Source: Phaeosaccion multiseriatum (taxonomy: Eukaryota; Ochrophyta, other classes). Taken from it: DNA of 64,000 nt. Where the stretch lies: positions 3,100,001 through 3,164,000 of the forward strand of contig OZ218956.1 of the NCBI GenBank assembly GCA_965112735.1, in the 5' to 3' direction. The stretch's first letter is position 1; each line of letters begins with the position of its first letter. This document shows positions 11,768 through 22,494 of the stretch, in pieces. The position numbers were made by a program, and so were the translations under genes. A model generated the notes under the pieces. The model made no database searches, was not told the DNA's origin, and worked only from the letters and a program-made list of their open reading frames with translations.

Positions 11768-12022
11768 ATGAAGGGACTGATGTCTGGCAAGGCGGCTGAG
11801 AAAGCAGCGGGAGACGCCGCCACGAAGGCCAAGACAGAAACGGTGCCTGTGCTGGAGGTGCTGGAGGAGGATGACGAGTTTGAGGAGTTCGCCAACCCTA
11901 ACTGGGGGGAGAAGTCCGAGGACAAGGAGGACGCCCAGCAGTGGCAGGACGACTGGGATGACGACGACATGGACGACGAGTTCTGCCAGCACTTGAGAAA
12001 GGAGCTGCAACAGAACGCATAG
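11768..12022 (+). CDS. SEM1: SEM1/DSS1, 26S proteasome lid and BRCA2-type cofactor
   Basis: Single exon, 84 residues, the usual size for this family. Two acidic/aromatic blocks are diagnostic: LEEDDEFEEFANPNW and then WQDDWDDDDMDDEFCQHL, followed by a short basic helix (RKELQQNA). In animals and fungi DSS1/Sem1 is an intrinsically disordered subunit of the proteasome lid. It also binds ubiquitin, TREX-2 and BRCA2. The start at 11768 is the first ATG compatible with the family N-terminus. An in-frame upstream ATG at 11729 would add 13 residues. With the PPR genes, this is one of the few intronless genes in the window. Confidence 0.95.
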   Translation: MKGLMSGKAAEKAAGDAATKAKTETVPVLEVLEEDDEFEEFANPNWGEKSEDKEDAQQWQDDWDDDDMDDEFCQHLRKELQQNA

Positions 12023-12405
12023 GTGTAGGCGTGGGAAGGGGATAGGCCGCTGCTTTTTCTTCTTTTACTCTCTGGGCGAGGGGAGAAGGGGTGGCGGAGC
12101 GTCTGGAGGAGCGTCTGCCTGCCGGGCTGATGGGAAGATGCTGCGGGTGGTGTTGCCTTTTTGCGCCTATACAGAAGAGAGGGGCGGAGAAGACAAGTGG
12201 GAGGCGCAACTACGAATGCGACCAATTGCACAGCGCTTTCCCCCCCCCGATTGGAGCAGCCAGGGAGGAACTGCCAGTGGCCCAGGCAGAGCAGCAGTGT
12301 GTACAGCAGTGAGCGAGTTCGTAGGGGAAGGAACGTATGGAACAAGGAACAAGGGCGACAAGGGTGGGGAGGCACAGATGGAGATGGGAGGCGTCTCATC
12401 GCATC

Positions 12406-12444
<39 letters not shown>

Positions 12445-13410
12445 GGTGCACTGTAGTGTATGTGTTCCATCGCAGCGTGCCTTTTATTGCCTGCAAGGGT
12501 TTCTTTCAACAGTGGTTTCGGTGAACGTGGCGGCGGCTGACAGAGCTTCTAAAGAAGCTTTGCTTTGCCACCCACGGAGCTGTTTGGCTGGGCGAAAACT
12601 CAGATCGTGCTGGATTATACTTACTGCGAATGCTGTCGCTCGCTGCTGAGAGCTGCTCTCGACTTCGTAGCTTCTTCGCATAGGGCGTTGCATGGCACCC
12701 CACCTCTTTTTGTATTCGAGGGCAATTGATATAATCGAACGCTAGTTACACCCAACCACCGCTTCCCCTCAAGGGAGTTGATGTCACTGGGAGAGAGTGC
12801 AGGGGGGATATTTTACTGCCCTTCAAGAGGTGCTCCTGCCCACTCTTTGCTCAGCGGAGGAGGACACAGCGGAGCCGAAAGTTTTGCAGTGCATGTACAT
12901 TGACCATGATGCCTTCAAAATTCGGTAATTCACTACCCAAGTGCCGACCTCTCCACGCGCCATCTATCCCGTCTATACATGGATACATACATGCCTCTCC
13001 ACCGTTATGCGTCACACCCACACACTCTTCCTTCCTATTGCTGTTGCGACATGCTATACTGTAGCCCCTACCCCCACCCCCCCCGGCCCCTCCCTGCGCT
13101 TCCCTGGCGACCTCTCCTCTCTCACCAACCGTTTCGAAACGCTGTACATGATGGGAGGCACAGGGGCTATCAATGAATACATGTACATATCGTTCAAGCC
13201 AGCGAAGGGGCACCGCACAGAGAGCTCCCCGCCTCTTAGCTTGATACCTTCTCCTCCCATTGGCATACACCGGAACGGAAGCCCACAAAGCACCGTCCGT
13301 GGTCTGTCCGCCCACCTGCAGAGCTCCTTTTCCTCCGAGGAAGACAAGTCAAGCGCAGTAGTGGGCTGGCGCTTTTGGTGCACGTCGTCCTACCCCCTGC
13401 CTCCAATCCA

Positions 13411-13443
<33 letters not shown>

Positions 13444-13509
13444 ACTACTGCAAATCTCTCGGTCTTCTGGTCGCTGGCCGCTGGCCGCTGAGCTTGTCCA
13501 AGCACACCA
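12023..13509. other. Convergent spacer, SEM1 / TMEM256
   Basis: No gene recognised. A (CAG)13-type run lies at about 12404-12442 and a (CTG)n run at about 13411-13440. Each reads CAG in the sense of the nearer gene's 3' flank. A perfect hairpin, AGCTTCTAAAGAAGCT, lies near 12546. Several open frames through the triplet tracts are low-complexity only. Confidence 0.5.
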
Positions 13510-14407
13510 CTAGGGCACGGGCAGAGGTCGCTTAAGCAGTATCATTGACAACCAACCTGCCATGAAGCAAAGCCCTCCCACGGGCGCCACGCCAGAGACC
13601 TTCTTCTCGCCGGTCAGGATGTAGGTGTAGATGGAGCCCGAGAAGAGGACGATTCCTGAGGTGAAGAAGACGCCAGCCATGGTACGACCGAGGCACGGCT
13701 GCGATAGGTGCGCAACGGCGAGGGCCAGGCTGTGTATTTGGTGGTACTGGGGACGGGTTGGGGGGAGTAGATGGGAAGGCAGAAGAGTTGGCGGAAGAAG
13801 AGAGAGAGAGAGTTGTGACCTTTTCATGCGATTCTACCCCCCCCCCCCCCCTCAGTAAGAGCAAGAGAGAGAGAGAGAGGGGGGGTGAATGAGAGGGAGA
13901 CAGAGAGAAAGAGAGGGGGAGGGAGTGAGAGAGAGAGAGAGGAGGAGAGAGAGTGTGTGTGTGACGTTTTCACGGTATCCTCCCCCCTCTCCCTCTCCGC
14001 GAGAGTCAGAGAGCCCCTGCCGCGTCCCACCATCGCACCTGCACAGCGCTCTTCCAGCTCGCCACCTCCTCAGGCTTCTTACCCTACGGAGCGGGTGTCC
14101 GACGCAGAGTGAGTGGAGGAGAGAGAAGGGAAGATGTTAGTTGTACAAGTTTCTTTTCCCTTCTTGTTTATATCTCTCCACAATACCTTCAACGCGTGGG
14201 CACCCATCGCCCCTGAGGAACACAGCAAAGTAGGGGGAGGGGGGGAAGGGGCGTCTCAGTTGAGTGGCGAGAAGGATTGCTCGGCAACAAAGGCCGAGAG
14301 GGAGGAGGAAGAGGGAGGAAAAGGGAAGGAACAAGGAGGAAAAGAGAAACGCTCTTACCGAGGCCCACAGACGCCGCGCCGCTAACGCCTGCCAATACGT
14401 GCAACAT
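13510..14407 (-). CDS. TMEM256/DUF423 small membrane protein
   Basis: Four short exons join cleanly: 14407-14359, 14212-14187, 14074-14039, 13746-13510, giving about 115 residues. The join produces ASVGLGAMGAHALK, the conserved GAFGAHGL-like motif of the family, followed by YHQIHSLALAVA and two further helices ending GGLCFMAGWLSMILLK, matching the C-terminal PiGGlaFiaGW motif. DUF423/TMEM256 proteins are four-helix integral membrane proteins of unknown biochemical role, found in bacteria and in eukaryotic organelle membranes. The first helix may double as a targeting signal. The gene is head-to-head with the sterol methyltransferase gene, and the two ATGs are 412 bases apart. Confidence 0.9.
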
Positions 14408-14819
14408 CCTCTCTCGTACACCGCACGCAAGAAAAGAGGGGCGAAACCACCTAGGGAGAAATAGGGAGATCAAAAACAAAACAAAAAACAGTGTCCAGTT
14501 TCACGTGGAGAGAACGATCGCTTTGCCGTCACAATCACCGCCGTTCCCCAACAAACACAAAACCAGGGCTTTATAACGAAAGAAGCAGCAAGAGATAAGA
14601 GCGGAGGAGCAGCACAAAAGGGAGGGAGGTGGGTTGTCTGAAGGGGGGAAGACTTTCGTTGGTGGTATTGCCTGGTGTTTCGTCTGCGTTCCACGCACTT
14701 AAAAATATATCCGCCCGCTTTCTGTGGCGTCTCCGTTGCCTCGCTCTCTTTGCCACCACAGGGCAGCGATATAGAAGACACCGCAGAGCGCACGGTACAG
14801 CTAGTACCGTCAGGGTAGG
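14408..14819. promoter_or_regulatory. Divergent promoter region, TMEM256 / sterol methyltransferase
   Basis: 412 bases between opposed start codons, AT-richer than the surroundings near 14460-14500. No defined box recognised. Confidence 0.4.
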
Positions 14820-15591
14820 ATGAGTAAGTCTTTCGCGGAGAAGCTGGGGGACAGCATAGAGAAGATCCTCGAGAAGAGTAGAACAGTGGTGGATCAGCAG
14901 TATGAACTCCCACTGGTTGTGGCAAGCCTTCTTCTTGTGGCAATCGGAGCAAAGCTGCGCTCTGGCAAGAAGGTAAGACAAGCGTGAGTGAGTGAATGAG
15001 AGAGAGGCCGAGAGAGGCCTTGGATCCTCCCCTGTTTCACCCTCTCACCAGCCTCGTTTCCCTTCCATTCCGTCAGTGTGGAACTCCTCTCTGCTCCTCG
15101 TGACACAGTTTGGTCCCCGCCCTCCCTCTCTTTGCATCGTTGGCCTCTCTCTCTCTCTTGTCTCTTATCCTCTCTCTTAATTCTCCTTCCCCGCTCTCCC
15201 CTCACACACACACGCTTATTTTGCAGGACATGAAGCGGGATTTCAATGACTTTGACGGCGTAGTGACAGGCTCAACGAGCATGCTCAGCAACGCAGATAG
15301 TGTTCTCAAGAGGGACGAAGTGAAGGGGGCCATTGACGAATACGAAGACCTGTTCAACGGAGCTAGGAAGGACCACGGAGAGATTACCAACGAGGCGTCC
15401 GTCAACAAGCGCCAGACAGAGTACCAAACGATGGTCAACTCCTTCTACAACCTAGTTACCGATTTTTACGAGTTCGGGTGGGGACAGTCCTTCCACTTTG
15501 CTCCTCGGTGGATGGGGGAGACGTTCAACGAGTCCATTGTCCGGGCTGAGCACCACTTAGCAGGTTGGTTGGGACACATGGCATCAGGCTC

Positions 15592-15626
<35 letters not shown>

Positions 15627-16606
15627 TGTCTGTCTCTGTCTCTGATGTTTCTCTTCGTGGGTATGTGTGTACTTCTCTCTCTCTCTCTCTCAATCAGGGC
15701 GGTTGGGCCTCAAGCCAGGAATGAAGGCGCTGGACATGGGCTGTGGAGTCGGAGGGCCGATGCGAAACATTGCCATCCACGCACAGTGCGAAGTGACAGG
15801 CATCACCATCAATCAGTACCAGGTGCGAGAGAAAGGGGCAGAGATGTGAGAGAGAGGAAGAGAGAGAGCTGCGTGTGTGTATGTGTGTGTGTGAGAGAGA
15901 GAGAGAGCACATGGTCGGAACGAGAGGTGGATGGATGGGTGGGTGGATGAAGGTCTAGATAGGCAGGTAAACAGATACACGGATGAATGTATGGATGGAT
16001 GGATGGATGGATGGGCCGGCTTTTATTGGATGGATTGAGCAGTCAGGCTGTCTGTGAGAGCATGATGCATTGAAGGGAAAGGAAGGGGGGGAGGAACTAA
16101 ACCCACCCTTTGGACTGACGCACTAGCACACTCTCTCACACACGTACTCTCTCTCTCTCTCTTGCACACACACACAGGTGAACGTGGGCAACAAGTACAA
16201 CGCGCAGAAGCACCTCGACCATCTGTGCAAGGTGGTGCAGGGGGACTTCCAGAATCTCCCCTTCGAGGACGGCACCTTCGACGCCGCCTTTGGGGTGGAG
16301 GCCACGTGCCACTCGCCGGACCGGTAAGTAAGCTTAAGTAAGCGTAAGTACGCAAGTAAGCTTACAGCTCAAGCTTTAAATCTCCTGGCCTGTACAGTGT
16401 GTGTGTATGTATGTGTATGTGGATGTGTAGATACACAGCGTGGATGGTCTCGGGAGAATATGTCCAGCTTCTGGGGAGATTCTTCTTCCTTTCCTTTCCT
16501 TGTCTACCCATCTTCCTTTCTCTGTGTGCTCTTTCTCTTCACCGAAGGCATGGTCTCGCCCATTTCCTTACATATATATATATAATATATATACCCATTT
16601 CCTTAC

Positions 16607-16649
<43 letters not shown>

Positions 16650-17505
16650 CACCCTCCGTTCCTTAATTTCCTTCCCTTCCTCCTTGCATACACGCAGTGT
16701 GGCCTGCTTCTCCGAGGCCTACCGAGTACTAAAGCCAGGGGGCATGTTCGCCATCTACGACTGGGTTGTGACTGAGCATTACGACGTTAACAACGTGGAC
16801 CACGTGCGCATTAAGGAAGGCATCGAGGTCGGCAACGGTCTGCCCACCCTGGTCACGCCAGAGGAAGTCAAAGAGGTACGTAATGTTATGTACGGTCATG
16901 TAACCTTATGAGGGATTGGCTCTGGAAGAGAGAGGAAGAGGGTACCGTCTGGGTTACCATTTGATGCCATCGGTAGGTTTACTTCCAAAGCGGCATTATT
17001 TTTGCAGTCTTTTGCCTCGCTCCTTTTACCCCTCCCGTCCCCTCTCCCCATCGTCATCCTCCCCTTCCCTCCCCCCACCCCCCTCCCCTCGTCCCTGATC
17101 CCTCCCCTGCCCTCCTCTTCTCTTAACCCCCTCCCCTCCCCCCTCCTCCCTCCGTCTCAATGAATCAATCAACCAATCAATCCATCCATCAATCAACAGG
17201 CCGTAACGGCGGCTGGCTTTGAGCTTGTCGACGCCTATGATGCCAACTCAGGGGTGCACTCCGCTGGACAAATAGCCTGGTACGAAACGCTCAACGGCTC
17301 CATGACCCTCAAGGGTTTCCGCATGACGAGGCTGGGGCGTGTGTGCACACACGCGCTCGTGAGTACGCTGGAGCTGCTGCGCATCGCCCCCAAGGGATCC
17401 AGGCAGGTGTCTGCGCTGCTCAACGCCACCGCGATTGACCTCGTCGATGGGGGCAAGATGGAGATCTTCACGCCCTCTTACTTTGTTGTGGCCGTGAAGA
17501 AGTAA
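14820..17505 (+). CDS. SMT1: Sterol C24-methyltransferase
   Basis: Six exons close in phase: 14820-14972, 15227-15563, 15698-15822, 16178-16323, 16698-16875, 17200-17505; 414 residues. A hydrophobic N-terminal segment ([14 protein letters not shown]) would anchor it in the ER. The sterol-binding motif [14 protein letters not shown], the SAM-binding motif [20 protein letters not shown] and [11 protein letters not shown] (the conserved EATCHAP region) are all present. The C-terminus carries the sterol-methyltransferase extension. The enzyme transfers methyl from S-adenosylmethionine to C24 of a cycloartenol- or zymosterol-type side chain, the committed step to 24-alkyl sterols in algae, plants and fungi. 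Sequence alone cannot separate SMT1 from SMT2 specificity. Introns include CT/GT runs and an AT-rich tract. Confidence 0.95.
16570..16650. repeat. AT dinucleotide tract in an SMT intron
   Basis: Three runs of (AT)n interrupted by CCCATTTCCTTAC, which is itself duplicated, so this is a compound tandem repeat. It is self-complementary and can form cruciforms. Confidence 0.8.
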
Positions 17506-17896
17506 GAAAGAGTGAAAAGTGCCTCACACTGATTAGCACTTTCGTGTGTGTGTGTGCGTGCGTGGAGATGGACAGGTTGGTTGGTGAGGACTTTTCTACC
17601 ACATTGTTCAGGCAGACCTTCCTTCCTTCCTTCCTTCCTTCCTTCTCTCCTTCCTTTTTTCTTCCTTTCTTCCATTCATTCTTTCTTTCTTTCTAGAAGG
17701 GCAAGAAGGAAGGAGGGAAGGGAGGAAGGAAGGAAGGAAAGCAGTGCGGCATTTAGAGATAGGGGCGTCGACTCTTGTAGGCTTGACTTGTCAGGACTGT
17801 ACGAGCGGGGCGGCATGAGGGAGGGGAAACGTCTTGGGGAGGGGGCGGGTGGGTGGGATAGGGGGATGGTATACATCTCTCTCCATGTGCGTGTGC

Positions 17897-17929
<33 letters not shown>

Positions 17930-18534
17930 GAAGGCCGTGCGTGAGAGTGAGTGTATTTGTCGGCAAAGTCTTGTCGACGGGAGGAGAGCGGCAAGAGTTT
18001 ACCTACCTCAGAGAGAGAGGGGTACTTTGTGGACGAGAGGAGAGGGGGAGCCGCCGCAGTCAATGCATGGGCCAGAGGAGAGGAGAGGAGCGGAGCGGGA
18101 GGACGGCAGGGAAGAGTCTGTTACGCTTTTACCACCACACGATTGACGGACTGATTGATTGATTGATTGATTGATTGCTCTGCGGCTTTGTCGTCAGCAA
18201 CACGGGCTCGGTTTCGATCCATGGATGGGGCACACATACATCAATCAGTATCAGCCGGAGAGAAAAAGAGAGAGGGACGGACGGACAGACAGAGACAGAC
18301 AGACAGAAAGAGAGAGAGAGAGGGAGAGAAGGAGGGCTGGTCAGTGTGGAGTGTTCGGTGGTGGTTAAATTCTTCCGCGCTCGGGATGGGCGACCATCAG
18401 TCGAGCGATCGATCTTGATGGAGCGGTTTTGGACTTGTTTTGCACCGGGGCCCCAGTGGCAACAGCTTTCGACTTTCGTTATTACCTATCTATGCGAATG
18501 TGGATGGGTGGGATGGATCGCGCCATCGCGTTGA

Positions 18535-18815
18535 CAATCACCAACTCCCATCCCTGCAAGGCAAAGACAGCACAGCACTGGGGAAGATGGGGAGGGTAAG
18601 TGGCGCTCCCTCCCCCCCCTTCTGTCGCGCTCCATTTTTTTTGATACATTATACAGTGGGTGAAATCACCAACTCCCATCCCTGCAAGGCAAAGACAGCA
18701 CAGCACTGGGGAAGATGGGGAGGGTAAGTGGCGCTCCCTCCCCCCCCTTCTGTGGGCTGTGCTGGCTCCATTTTTTTGGGATCGATACATTATATCAGTG
18801 GGTGAAAGGTCACCA
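18535..18815. repeat. 128-bp tandem duplication with T-runs
   Basis: Two near-identical units (from 18535 and 18663, period 128) and the start of a third at about 18790. Each unit contains AATCACCAACTCCCATCC, GGCAAAGACAGCACAGCACT, a C-run, a T7-T8 run, and GATACATTATA near the junction with the next unit. No reading frame is conserved. The T-runs could act as RNA polymerase III stops if the units were transcribed, but this is speculation. Confidence 0.75.
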
Positions 18816-19021
18816 ACAATATGGAAAGCTTTCAACCGAGCAGTGTCATCTTAACTCTTAGCCGGACAAGAGGACGAGGGTGGGGGGGAATTTGTTCCCC
18901 TGTTGGCAGGCGGCAGGCTGAGGAGAACATGCGTCTACTCGCCGTGTCGTGCTGCTCGACTTTTTCGTTGACATATCGACTTTGCTAGGTCAGCGAATGA
19001 GGAATCGACGGAGGCGGAATC

Positions 19022-19063
<42 letters not shown>

Positions 19064-19113
19064 CTTCAACCTGCTCTTTGTGTCACTTTTGCCTTTGCTT
19101 CATCAGCGCACTG

Positions 19114-19638
19114 TCTGTCCGCTTACAGTGTCCAAGATGGGCTTGTTCTACTGCGCCAGTGGCCGTCGTCGGACAAGAACGCTCTTTCAAGAAACCTCCG
19201 CTCCTCTCCCCTCTGCTGCCATCTTCTCTCTCTCTCTGTCCTCCTCTGCCCTCCTCCTGTCGTTGCTCGACTCACGAGCCCCGGAAGGAAGGGATACTGA
19301 GGCCTCTCTCTGACTGAGGCCTCTGAGGCAACCTTAGGGGACCATCCGGGATCATCTGGGACCATTTGGGACCATCTGTCCGCTTACAGTGTCCAAGATG
19401 GGCTGGAACCACTGCGCCAGTGGCCGTCGTCGGACTCAACTCACTTTCATCCAACCTCCGCTCATCTCACCTCGGCTGCGGTGGGATCTCTCTCTCTGTC
19501 CTCATCTGCCCTCCTCCTGTCGTTGCTCAACTCGCTGAGCCCCGGATGGCAGTGGATACTGCGGCAATCTCTGACTGAGGCCTCTGAGGCAACCTTAGGG
19601 GACCATCCGGGATCATCTGGGACCATTTGGGACCATCT
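19114..19638. repeat. 262-bp tandem duplication
   Basis: Units 19114-19375 and 19376-19638 both begin CTGTCCGCTTACAGTGTCC and both contain TGCGCCAGTGGCCGTCGTCG and GGCAACCTTAGGGGACCATC. They differ by scattered substitutions and small indels. No coding function seen. Confidence 0.75.
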
Positions 19639-20090
19639 GGAACCATCTGGAACCACTCCATCACTCACTCACTCACTCATCCACTCACTCATTCACTCGG
19701 TGCGGTGGGATGCCCGTTCCTCATTCTTCCTTCGTCCTCAATCGCTGGATGGATGGCAGTGGATGGCGGCAATTGAAGTGGATGGACACATCCATCCACT
19801 GCCATCATCTTGACACGGCCTGCTCCGGCCTTCCTGCTGCGGACACCGCCATCCACTGCCATCCATCTTGACACGGCCTGATCCGGCCTTCCTGCTGCTG
19901 GGAAGGATCACCGGTGGATGCCAAGCTGCTAGCCAGTGACGACTCAAGGCTGAAGTGATGACGAAGGACGGGACGGGCGACTCTGATCCACTCATCCACC
20001 AGTGGGATGATCGATCACCCCAGGCGGCACATGCACATGAGAATCAATCAGGATCAAAGGACCGAGAACAAGTTCGAATTCCTCTCGAGA

Positions 20091-20590
20091 TCAGTCCACG
20101 AAGATCCTCTTGTCGAAGCGCCGCTTGAGGAAGCGTGCCACGCTAAACACAATGAAGCCGGTGAGCAGCAGCACCCCGCTGAACCACACGCCGTAGAAGG
20201 CCGTGATATACACATAGGCAGGATAGTCCAAAAACTCTTCCTGGAGACGGGCAGCACTCTCCGCGTCGATGACCTTCTCATCAGCGGTCCAGAGGAGAGG
20301 GACGTACATGAAACATCCCGACCCGCCGTCCATGTTGTCCTTGGTGGGCACTTGGCATCGGTCTTGGCTGTTTGGTTTTGGGGGTGGGGTAGGATGGGGG
20401 TGGAGGTGAGGGGATGGAGCGGAAAGCGGGGGGAGGGTGAGGGGTGGGTGAGTGGAGGGAGGAGGGGGAGGAGGGAGGGAAGGACAGGCCAGGAAGGGAA
20501 GGGAGGGGGGAGAGGAGCGAGGCACACACCGACACACTCACCCACCCACCCACCCACCCACCCACCCGCACCCACACCCACCCTCCGTCC

Positions 20591-20637
<47 letters not shown>

Positions 20638-22430
20638 GGACACACACACACAACCGATCACCTACTCACTCACCCACTCAATCACTCACTCACTCACTCA
20701 CTCACTCACTCACTCACTCACCTGAAGATTATATTGGGGCTGAAGCTGGACCTCTCCATACGAATGTTGGTCTGAATCCTCACTGCCCTCCTTAGCGCCT
20801 TGCCTGTAACCGTCTCTATGTCAACGAAACTGGCGTGATCATTGAGGACCCCTTCCACCCCCTTGAGCTGATTCCAATCTAATGCACCCTCCTCCGAGTT
20901 GGTGTAGAGGTGAGGATCGCTGGAGAAGGTTGGGAAGCCACTGTTGTTGGAGTGCGAGGGTACCAAGCCACCAGGATGACAAGGGGAGGGGGGGGCAGGA
21001 AGCGGGTAGGGAAAGGTAGGGTAGGAAGGGACCGGAGGGGAGGGGAGGGGAGGAGAAAGGGGTAGAAGGGGGGCGAAAATCGATCGAAAATGAGTACGTA
21101 TCTGCTGCCATCTAACTGCTGCCCTCTACTCCCCATCCACTGCCATCCATCTACTCCTCATCCACTGCCATCCACTCCCGTCCACATAAACTGCCATCCA
21201 GTGCCATCCTCCTTACGTGAGTATCATGGTGCTGGAGAGCCCCTTGGGCACCATGTAGGGCTGTCCCATAAAGTCCTTATGGTAGGAGAAGCCCACCCTC
21301 TCTCTCGCAGCGAGCCAATCCTGAGAGGTCTGATAGTAGCGACTCACAGATATTGCTGTCTCCACCTGAGGAAGGGAGCGGGGGTGATGGATGGAAGTGG
21401 GTGGGTGGGAAGGTGGGTAGGTTACACACACGCGCACACACAAAACACAGCAAGTCGGGTAGACTTCTTTTTGTTCCTACACACCTCCACGCACGCACAC
21501 ACACAGGCACACATCCCTGTATCACCAACACCCGTAGTACCTCGTAGCCGTTGTCGCCATTGTTGAGCTCCTCGTACGTATGGGGGGTTGGGTAGCGCAC
21601 AGTGTACGTGTTGTCGTCTCTGGAGGGTGGGGTAGTGAGGGAGGAGGAGGGGAGAGGAGGCGTGGGGTGGTGAGGGAGGAGGACGGGAGAGGAGGGGTGG
21701 GGTGGGGGCGGAGTGGGGAGAGGTGGAGTGGGGTTCGGTGGGGCAGGAGGGAATGGGGCTGGGGGGAGGGGTGTATCACTTTCAGTTTGATTGCAATAGA
21801 GGTGGTGGTAGGTTGGGAGGGAGGAAGGAAGGAAGGAAGGAAGGAAGGAAGGAAGGAAGGAAGGAGGGAAGGAAAGAGCGTAGAGGTGCACACACACACG
21901 CACACGGGCACACACACACACAATATATATACATGCATACATACATAAGGGCGGTGTATCATAGGTAGGCACCTCTGTCCTGACACCCCCCCCCCCCTCT
22001 GTCCTGACAGCTCCCTCCCCTCTGTGAGAAATTCCTCCCCCCTGTCCTGAGACACCCCTCCCCCCTGTCCTGAGACACCCTCCCCCCCCTGTCCTGACAC
22101 CTTCCTCCCTTACCTCTCCATCGAGAACATGACGAGTGCTTCCGGATTGAGGAGGTGTACAGTGTCGTTGCCGAGAGCGTCAGGCCCTTGGAACTTTGGA
22201 GCAAAGGTCCAGAGCTCGTAGGGCACCACGTAAGCACTGAGGGCCGGGTACTTGAAGGGTTGAAACTGCACACCAGCACCACCGGCCACCTGAAGCATGC
22301 CCGGTGTGTGGGGTTGATTGGTTGGTTGGCTGGCTGGTTGGTTGGATGAATTCAAACCCAGTCAAATCACCATCATTCAGCAAGGCATACACCGGTCGGC
22401 TTACACACACGCAAGCACGCACAAACACAC

Positions 22431-22494
<64 letters not shown>

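Larger units (their letters stand above)
17506..20090. other. Convergent spacer, SMT / CD36-like gene
   Basis: 2.6 kb with no convincing gene. It holds CCTT and GT runs (17620-17930), two tandem duplications (18535 and 19114, listed separately), GGGACCATCTGG short repeats, and copies of the CCATCCACTGCCATCC satellite core at 19750-19875. Confidence 0.55.

Noticed and set aside
18180-18240. tRNA-like TTCGATCC box near 18210
   Set aside because: No matching acceptor or anticodon arms could be folded around it by eye.
20007-20795. 262-codon plus-strand open frame
   Set aside because: Antisense to the last exons of the CD36-like gene and then microsatellite. No domain.
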